In this document: positions 42,561 through 48,886 of the stretch, one piece after another
Layout of the letters: the number at the start of each line of letters is the position of its first letter
Numbering within the stretch: position 1 is the first letter of the stretch
Source of the DNA: Saccoglossus kowalevskii
Lineage: Eukaryota; Hemichordata; Enteropneusta; Harrimaniidae
Length of the DNA stretch: 48,886 nt
Assembly: GCF_000003605.2 (NCBI RefSeq)
Contig: NW_003122910.1
Span: 545,694-594,579, forward strand
Direction: 5' to 3'
Made by a program: the position numbers and the translations under genes
Notes under the pieces: generated by a model
Databases searched by the model: none
What the model was told of the DNA's origin: nothing
What the model saw: the letters and a program-made list of their open reading frames with translations, nothing else

Positions 42561-43425
42561 AAATGGGAAATTAATATCTCTAATTTATGTCTTCAACGTT
42601 GGTACGACATCAATCCGACACGTAACAGAAATAAATGTCGTGGTAGTGCAGGATGTATATGAGATGTCTACAGATTACAAAATTATGTACGGACGTATCA
42701 GATTTGTCAAGAAATGCTATTCGCGAATAGACTAATTTCTATATATGAAGTCTCTCGTATTAACGTAATTGTTGTTACGCAAAACTGAATTTGATGTATT
42801 ATAGTGTAACTGATGAAATTGCTGTAAAACCAACGTATTTATTTGTATTGTACACCCATTTGTATCACAAGGTATACAAGCAAAATTACACTACATGTAG
42901 TTACTTTGTAATACGAGAAAGTATGTGTTGCTTTGTAAACTTTATATTGTCTTAATTTATATTTAATTAGAAAACATCCTGGATAACACGATTTGAAAAA
43001 TTATGTTATTGACAATTATAACAATTAACTGAGTGAAATCAACACCAAGTGTAATCGCATGCAATTTTATACTGATAAGATCAGTTTACCTTGAAAGTTC
43101 TAATCAAGTAAAACATACACGCATACTAAGAATGTGGGTTTATTACCCACTTTACTTGTTTGTCGTCTCTTATATGTTCTCATGTGCCAAGCTGGTTACA
43201 TGGAATGGAATGAATCACAATATCCCTCAGTTTATCCAAAAACATTCCATATGGCGTCTGCATACTGAACCACGTGTTGGCTGCTGAATTTGGCGGAATT
43301 TAGATATCAAATGCATAATGTTGAAGGTCAAAGTACGGACAGGCTAGACAAACCTAATTACTGTGACAACCGAACAGAATGATCAGAACAATATTGTCAA
43401 TACAGATGCGTTTAAAATAGGATAA
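42561..43425. other. AT-rich non-coding DNA
   Basis: No supported feature. A plus frame at 43033-43287 ends KHSIWRLHTEPRVGC after a pyrimidine-containing GTGCCAAG acceptor-like site. It is too weak to call. Confidence 0.5.
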
Positions 43426-43602
43426 ATATCACTTTGTAAAGTACTGCTACCCTGGGACTGTGTTGCCAGGTTGTTGGACGATGTCATTGCCGATGAAACC
43501 ACGGACATTCAAATCACCACACGATTTAGACAAGTAAATTACCGAATTCGAGATGACAATACAATTATTTACTGTAAACTTACACCCATCAGTTGCAATT
43601 AA
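43426..43602 (+). CDS. candidate coding exon
   Basis: A 57-codon stretch between stops has no ATG start, so it would be missed by start-based searches. Its composition is the most protein-like in the right half: VLLPWDCVARLLDDVIADET, then TDIQITTRFRQVNYRIRDDN, ending LTPISCN. A good acceptor (GGGACTGTGTTGCCAG, ending 43469) would start an exon at Leu-Leu-Asp-Asp (one leading base). A CAA/GTAAAT donor-like site follows at Phe-Arg-Gln. It could equally be a fragment of a decayed retroelement ORF. No family is recognised, and no adjacent exon could be joined. Confidence 0.28.
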   Translation: MSLCKVLLPWDCVARLLDDVIADETTDIQITTRFRQVNYRIRDDNTIIYCKLTPISCN

Positions 43603-44340
43603 TAAGTGTTCATTGTTTTACCTTGCCTGTATTTTGGTATACGAGGGAAACTGTGTGTTAATAATTACTTATTATGAGAAATGTCAGTACTACTACTCTC
43701 CCATATATATTACCCATTAATGTATTAATAACCCGATTTGTTATATGTGTTATATGTTCCTCGACAAAATCGTATCTTGTATATTTTTCTTGCCAAGATT
43801 TTGCTTATATATATTGCTATACTATTTAGGAATATTCATGTCATATTCTATAAGGGACCTTGACATTAATGTTATTATTCCAATATGGAACCTCGGATTA
43901 ATATTGAACATGTATAAAAGTATACAACTGTTATTTGCAAGCATTTGCGTGATATAATAATAAGTTGCAATTCATATGAGAAACCTTCTCATGTGAGCTA
44001 TTTTGCACATTTTTGTTGATCGGAAAAGGGAAACGTAGATTGTCAATAAACAGGAAGTAAGTCAGCTGCGTTTAAAGATCATTAACAGTAATTAGTACTT
44101 AATTGGCATAAGTAATTCTAACCCAGTTTACGTCAAAGGAAATGATCAGGTTTCCTATTGTCGTTGCCACGTGTATAAATTGAAATGCGATTCAATTTCT
44201 TCAAGACGTGTTTACAATGTCAACAACAACAACCACGTCACGAGTGCGTTATATATCAATCCGCGCATCACACCATTCATGCTGAGATTTGTATTCTATA
44301 ATAACCAGTTATATAAAACACAATATGTACTTACTTCTAT
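43603..44340. other. AT-rich non-coding DNA
   Basis: Frames at 43745-43957 and 44171-44404 are within chance expectation; the second runs into the minisatellite. Confidence 0.55.
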
Positions 44341-44985
44341 TGTGGCGTATTTAGTAATACAGACGCAAAATGTAACTAGTAATATGAGACGCAAATTGAA
44401 TTAAAAGCGACATAGAATACTTCCTTGTATCGAGGCGTTATTAGTAATACAGACGTAAAATGTAACTAGTAATATAAGACGCAAATTGAATTAGAAGCGA
44501 CATAGAATACTTCCTTGTATCGAGGCGTTATTAGTAATACAGACGTAAAATGTAACTAGTAATATAAGACGCAAATTGAATTAGAAGCGACATAGAATAC
44601 TTCCTTGTATCGAGGCGTTATGAGTAATACAGACGCAAAATGTAACTAGTAATATGAGACGCAAATTGAATTAGAAGCGACATAGAATACTTCCTTGTAT
44701 CGAGGCGTTATTAGTAATACAGACGTAAAATGTAACTAGTAATATAAGACGCAAAATGTATTAGAAGCGACATAGAATACTTGCTTGTATCGTGGCGTAA
44801 TTAGTAATACAAACGCAAAATGTAACTAGTAATATGAGCACAAAACGTATTATAAGCGACACAGAATACTTCTTTGTATCGTGACGTAATCAGTAATACA
44901 GATGCAAATTGCAACTAGTAATATGAGACGCAAAATGTATTAGAAGTGACATAGAATTTGTTCCTTGTATCGTGGTGTAACGGTT
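44341..44985. repeat. 90-bp minisatellite, about 7 copies
   Basis: Units begin at about 44341, 44431, 44521, 44611, 44701, 44791, 44880 and (partial) 44971 with CGAGGCGTTA or its variants. Each unit contains two related half-motifs, AGTAATACAGACGCAAAATG and AGTAATATGAGACGCAAATT, followed by AGAAGCGACATAGAATACTT. The 90-bp period is therefore a higher-order unit built from a shorter ancestral repeat. The middle copies are almost identical and the right-hand ones diverge progressively. Non-coding. Confidence 0.95.
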
Positions 44986-45265
44986 ACTGTATATTGAATA
45001 TGTACTTACTTATATTGTAGCGTAACCAGTAATAGCAAGCACATAATGTAACTAGTAATATATTGTGGCGTAACTTGTAATACAAGAGGTAAGATATACT
45101 CGTTTGCTTTGTTGACGTAATTAGAAATATAAGGCGCATAATATACCTGTGTGTATTACGGCATAACTAGTAAAATAAGACGTACGTACTCAAAACGCAC
45201 TCGTTTGTATTACGGAGGTATAAGTGCAATTGTTGATAAATAAAACGTACTTCTTTGATGTAACT
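44986..45265. repeat. decayed shorter-period extension of the 90-bp array
   Basis: About six diverged units of about 46-50 bp follow, each recalling GCGTAACTAGTAATA, AAGRCGCATAAT, then TATACTYGTTTGTATT. They look like the ancestral half-unit from which the 90-bp repeat arose, preserved at the edge of the array. Confidence 0.65.
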
Positions 45266-45767
45266 AATTATTTCTCGCCTGCGTGTAACAATTATAACGA
45301 CCATACACATATTCAGTTAATATTAGATTATAAGCCTTTCCTAGTAAGGAAGATACTACAGTGAAAAATTGAATAAAACGTATTTTCTACCTCATCTGTA
45401 TTCCGAATACTTGAAATGTTTGCAAACTCATAACAAGTTCATTTTGATCAATCTATCAATTCCCCTCCCCCAAATCAAAGTGGATATGAAATACCCCAAC
45501 ATCACCTATAATCAACACAAGCATCTGAATTGTATCCCGAGTGTGCGCAATAAATCCAATTCCATAATTATGTTTCCCATTAAAAAGAAAGATTTATTAT
45601 TGAGTTGTCACCGGGTACAAGATTGTATTTTCTTTGCTGTGTAAATATTGATAATATAACCAGTGATTTATGTGAGAAACATAGATAAATAGTATTAACC
45701 AACTATCAATTCGTGAACATAAAACTCGAAATTTTGACAGAATCTAACCAACATTATTCCTTTATGT

Positions 45768-45837
45768 CACAACACCATAAGAAAAATTCATCATGTCAAG
45801 TGTGAATTGTTTGGTTGGCCACTTATAATGTGTTGTG
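45768..45837. repeat. inverted repeat, 14-16 bp arms
   Basis: CACAACACCATAAG (45768-45781) pairs with CTTATAATGTGTTGTG (45822-45837), with a two-base bulge across 40 bases. Possibly a tiny inverted-repeat element. No target duplication seen. Confidence 0.5.
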
Positions 45838-46047
45838 CAACAAACAATTGAGAGTACTTCGGAGCACTGAAATGACTTTGTGTAAACGATAAATGTCACG
45901 GCGCTACAGTAAAATCGTTAATCTTCTCACCCTACCTTGACAGTGTTGCGTAGAACCGATATATAAGTTAATGTGACTCTTTACAACCGGTTCCGGTAAT
46001 TACACGTATACCCTAATAACACCTATCCGGAGAGTTCCCACAAATAT

Positions 46048-46076
46048 AGTATATGGTTGACTAGATACCATATACT
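46048..46076. repeat. perfect 10-bp inverted repeat
   Basis: AGTATATGGT and ACCATATACT are exact reverse complements with a 9-base loop. Flanking TATA/TTATA extends the pairing imperfectly. Confidence 0.65.
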
Positions 46077-46872
46077 TATATTAACACCGAGAAACGCCAT
46101 TGATCATGACAATCGATCATATCCCATAATATATCAATGCGTATACCTCCAGTAACATGTTTATACGAATTTAACTGATTGCTAAAAATTACTCGTCAGT
46201 ACAATACTGTTGAAAAAATAACGCAACCCCGGGCGTGGTCTTTCTAACAACAGGACGATAGTTTTATTTTAACTTTTTTACATTATCTTCATTTTGACTG
46301 AGCTACTAATTGCGTAACACTAAGACATTGGATTAGAGTGATTACGTAACCATATATAACCTAAAATTGTTCACCATATAATTCATTGCCATGTAAATAT
46401 TTTTCCCTGAATTTATTATTAGTCCACCACCTCCTAGCAGCGTATCAATTGGAGTACAAACTTGCCCACAAGACGTCTTTCAATTGTCACTGAATGCCGC
46501 GAGTCGTAAACGTATACAATTTAACAGTCATTCAAATGCAAGGGATGCTATACCGTAAATAATAACTCGGCAAATTCGTGATTACACCCTGGGGGAACAA
46601 CGACTGTTTTCTCGAGAAATAAGACGGCTGTGTAATTTACAATATAAGAAGGCGAGAAAAAAACGCGCTGGTTGTGTAAAAGCCAATAACTGCATTAGTA
46701 ACACAACAGCACAGGTCATAGCGCCCTCTATTTCATTTATCTATACAAGTTCTTATAGATTCCCGTACAGCGTGAAGCCCATGACACGTGTCTATCTAAT
46801 GTGAAATGAATGAATTGCTATGCAATCACACTTGTATAGTAAATACCTCACGCAATTGAGGATAGTTTTCCC

Positions 46873-46914
46873 GGCGGTATATGAGCGCCCCTAGAGAGCT
46901 GTTCATATACCACC
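46873..46914. repeat. inverted repeat with a CTCF-like loop
   Basis: GGCGGTATATGA (46873-46884) pairs with TCATATACCACC (46903-46914), one mismatch in 12. The loop contains GCGCCCCTAGAGAGC, whose minus strand resembles a CTCF core. Confidence 0.6.
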
Positions 46915-47410
46915 TCTGTCCCATCACGCCCGGTAAGGTCAACTGCGCAGGTTTCAATTAAATCATAGTTTCACGAAAGTAAAGCATGATCTGGCATTAA
47001 ATCGATTAATCGGATTTCTCTACAATAATTTTAACCCGATTTGGAATCTCCCTTCATCTGTTGCTGAATTTATTAGACACATTTACATTTACTGTGACAC
47101 CCTAGAAGATTTGAGACGCTAAGACTGTCCAGAATGACACTTTATTTTCGGAGTATGACAGGAAAGGAATTACTGATTGTAATAAATACTGGTATTTGAC
47201 AAGAGAACAGCGAGTGAACTAGTACTGTGTTTTATTATCGTCTTATTCATTAATTACAGCAGAGAACGTGACCTCATGTTCGTGGTCAATATAAAATGGG
47301 TGGCAAATACCAAATAATTGACTAAGCAGTTTCAATCAAACAAATGATTAAAAATGGATTATTCCCCCCAATAAACAACTAGTTTCAACATTATAGAAAC
47401 AGTGCTACAT

Positions 47411-47640
47411 TTTTCCCGCCAGTATTATTCAGGTGGGTGGGCGGATGTGAATAAACCGATGCATGACGGTATATCCGCATGGTCGATTTCACTCGGCAGT
47501 TTCCTCCACAGATCCACACTTGGTATTTGCTCGGCTGTACTTAGGCAGAGAAAGCAGTATGTAAGAAGGATGTTTTGCCTCGTTCTATTGGTCAGAATAG
47601 TGATACCACAACGAGCGCGCTATTGGCTGCCCACGTCATA
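47411..47640 (+). promoter_or_regulatory. candidate promoter: E2F, GC box, two CCAAT boxes, UPRE-like site
   Basis: TTTTCCCGCC (47411-47420) fits E2F, and GGGCGG (47439-47444) is an Sp1 GC box. ATTGG at 47587 and 47622 are two reverse CCAAT boxes 35 bp apart; the second, in GCTATTGGCTG, is an excellent NF-Y match. CCACGTCA (47631-47638) is the reverse complement of TGACGTGG, the XBP1/ATF6 UPRE core, also readable as a CREB/ATF half-site. The block is CpG-rich against an AT-rich background. The motif mix suits a TATA-less, broadly expressed, cell-cycle or ER-stress-responsive promoter driving rightward transcription. A 79-codon frame (47402-47641) also crosses it and is probably incidental. 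Confidence 0.4.
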
Positions 47641-47781
47641 AGTAGACGAGAATAAGACAGTTGTATTCACGAGCGACGAATATCACAAACGGAAATTAAG
47701 AACTAAGCTAGTTGCATTGCCGTTGTGCTAAATAATATCTTGACAGTCAAGTTAGTTGAACTGAGAGGCAACTGAAATAGG
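47641..47781 (+). other. candidate non-coding first exon (5' UTR)
   Basis: From the end of the CCAAT/UPRE cluster to a donor AATAGG/GTAAGT at 47781/47782 there is no ATG at all, whereas two or three would be expected in 140 bases of this composition. The transcription start is unknown but should lie about 50-100 bases after the CCAAT boxes. The following intron would be 142 bases (47782-47923), ending TTGTGCTTTCTAG. Confidence 0.35.
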
Positions 47782-47923
47782 GTAAGTTTATTTCAATTGC
47801 TTGATAAAATACATAGTAGAATTACGTGTATTAATAACAGCATATATAATTCTCAGTGCGGATTTGACGCGTAACAGATTCAATCTTCACAAAATGAAAA
47901 CGTTCAATAATTGTGCTTTCTAG

Positions 47924-48127
47924 TGTGGCATGTTTAATCCACAATCTATACACAGTGACCTTCTCTCCAGCCAGAATCAGAGTAGTTCTATGTACATGGC
48001 GTCAAAAAAAAATATTGGGCGTTGCACAGTAGTTACCGCAATCACTGAAACATACGGGCAAGCGATAATGCAGCTTTTCACAATAATCCTTAACGTAAAA
48101 CGTAGCAGTAGAAACGTTTCATTTTAA
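47924..48127 (+). CDS. candidate second exon with translation start
   Basis: A strong acceptor (TTGTGCTTTCTAG) ends at 47923. Six bases later ATG at 47930 opens a 65-codon frame: MFNPQSIHSDLLSSQNQSSS, then MYMASKKNIGRCTVVTAITE, to a stop at 48125-48127. The Ser/Gln/Asn-rich start resembles the low-complexity N-terminus of nuclear regulators, but no domain is seen and I assign no family. Possible donors include CTTAAC/GTAAAA near 48091; a strong GTAAGG at 48167 lies past the stop. A nine-A run in the AAA AAA AAT codons is prone to slippage. The exon fits the promoter and first exon just upstream. Confidence 0.35.
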   Translation, partial: CGMFNPQSIHSDLLSSQNQSSSMYMASKKNIGRCTVVTAITETYGQAIMQLFTIILNVKRSSRNVSF

Positions 48128-48270
48128 TATACCATTGAGACTCACAAAGTGATGAAAACGCTATCGGTAAGGGGATAAGCTTGCCTTGCGGTCGTGGAAG
48201 GGACGGGGTTAATTTATTGAAGTTTTAATGATTAGACCTTTTGACCGTCGAGTTAGAAGTGGGCTTTTGA

Positions 48271-48453
48271 GTGGGTGTATTCTTCGATGATGACTGGCGT
48301 GGAGTTTACAAGCAAACGGTTAATAGTACACATAGTTGGATTCAATATGAATTAATTGTCGGTGTGCTGTACATTATTTGTGTCGCTATGGTTGAACGTG
48401 GACAGTGTAGTACTAATCAAACGATTGAGTCACGGTGCTCCGTTGGCCCATAA
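48271..48453 (+). CDS. weak candidate exon with a membrane segment
   Basis: The open frame reads VGVFFDDDWRGVYKQTVNST, then HSWIQYELIVGVLYIICVAM and ERGQCSTNQT, ending at 48453. It contains one hydrophobic segment (ELIVGVLYIICVAM) and two N-glycosylation sequons (NST, NQT), as in a single-pass membrane protein. The only acceptor in reach, GGGCTTTTGAG, is poor. It lies downstream of the candidate gene start at 47.9 kb, and whether it belongs to that gene is unknown. Confidence 0.15.
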   Translation: MGVFFDDDWRGVYKQTVNSTHSWIQYELIVGVLYIICVAMVERGQCSTNQTIESRCSVGP

Positions 48454-48560
48454 GGTCTAATTAGCATGAACTTGACCGTCCACCAAACTTAACATTGACA
48501 GCGTCGCTTTGCATGCCAGTTCAATCCTTTGCCAGTACAAATCCATTCTATGTGTGTAGG

Positions 48561-48886
48561 GTATAGTTCTTGTAATGTTCTATACGTGTAACAAAATATC
48601 ACAATTATCGTGCGCGTAATTTCATATATCAGCAACAATATACTACAGTTCTCGTAACGTTCTATACTAGTAACAATATACCACAGTTCTCGTAATGTTG
48701 TAAACTAGTAACAATATACCACAGTTCTCGTAATGTTGTATACTAGTAACAATATGCCACAGTTCTCGTAACGGGCTATACATTGGCAACAATATACCAC
48801 AGTTCTCGTAATGTTCTATACAGTAACAATATGCCTCAGTTCTCGTAATGTTGTAAACTAGTAACAATATACCACAGTTATCGTAA
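48561..48886. repeat. 38-bp minisatellite, cut by the window end
   Basis: CACAGTTCTCGTAATGTT, then GTATACTAGTAACAATATAC, repeats at 48644, 48682, 48720, 48758, 48798, 48835 and 48873, with 37-40 bp spacing. More diverged units reach back to about 48561. The array continues past the right edge. A minus frame at 48667-48867 is a by-product of the repeat. Confidence 0.95.

Larger units (their letters stand above)
45266..47410. other. AT-rich non-coding DNA with several small hairpins and CTCF-like cores
   Basis: No supported gene; the frame at 45369-45644 (91 codons) is within chance range. GCGCCCTCTA at 46721-46730 and GCGCCCCTA at 46885-46893 resemble CTCF cores. Inverted repeats at 45768, 46048 and 46873 are listed separately. 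Confidence 0.45.

Noticed and set aside
48667-48867. Minus-strand 66-codon repetitive frame
   Set aside because: It is produced by the 38-bp tandem array.
1-48886. About 75 open frames of 60-118 codons taken as genes
   Set aside because: At about 64% A+T, chance alone predicts roughly 90 frames of 60 or more codons and one or two of 118 in this length. Most frames therefore carry no information and many overlap each other on opposite strands.

Overview
This window reads as non-coding DNA of a eukaryote, most likely an invertebrate animal. It is AT-rich (about 36% G+C by eye, not counted). CpG is not obviously depleted. There are minisatellites, a (TA)n run, tRNA-derived SINE heads, LINE-type 3' tails, short inverted-repeat elements and possible spliced exons. 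I see no bacterial operons, Shine-Dalgarno sites, rRNA, intact tRNA genes or CRISPR arrays. I cannot name the species.

No long protein-coding gene is present. The longest ATG- or TTG-started open frame is 118 codons. A rough calculation at this base composition (stop frequency near 7% per codon) predicts one or two frames that long by chance, so most 60-110 codon frames carry no weight. A few short frames look more like protein than their surroundings and lie next to good splice, poly(A) or promoter signals. They are listed as low-confidence exons and none is assigned to a family.

Layout. 0-6 kb: two copies of a short inverted-repeat element (TIR core GGGCGGTGGTCGTCGC), a SINE head at 3.6 kb, and a GC-rich decayed coding-like block at 4.56-5.28 kb with a LINE-like tail. 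6-15 kb: a dispersed repeat carrying bZIP, TATA and CCAAT motifs just upstream of a possible secreted-peptide frame (6.64 kb), minus-strand exon-like frames near 8.0-8.6 and 11.0 kb, a LINE/SINE 3' end at 9.4 kb, and a CCA-rich minisatellite at 14.1 kb. 15-25 kb: exon-like frames at 15.0 and 15.8 kb, the second copy of the dispersed repeat at 17.1 kb, a 20-bp minisatellite abutting a foldback element at 19.6 kb, a GCGGTCG-rich cluster at 22.3 kb, and two facing terminal-exon-like frames at 23.6-24.2 kb. 25-36 kb: two more foldback copies at 25.6-25.9 kb, a 41/42-bp satellite at 27.1-27.5 kb, and a 72-bp tandem duplication at 35.0 kb. 36-49 kb: exon-like frames at 37.1 and 43.4 kb, a SINE and more inverted-repeat elements at 41.1-42.6 kb, a 90-bp minisatellite at 44.3-45.0 kb fading into an older shorter-period array, a possible promoter with a non-coding first exon and coding second exon at 47.4-48.1 kb, and a 38-bp tandem array running off the right end.

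The best-supported novelty is a family of foldback (long-hairpin) elements of about 107-137 bp: three hairpins plus one single arm in this window. The best gene candidate is the promoter/exon cluster at the right edge, transcribed rightward and probably continuing beyond the window. No shared pathway can be inferred.
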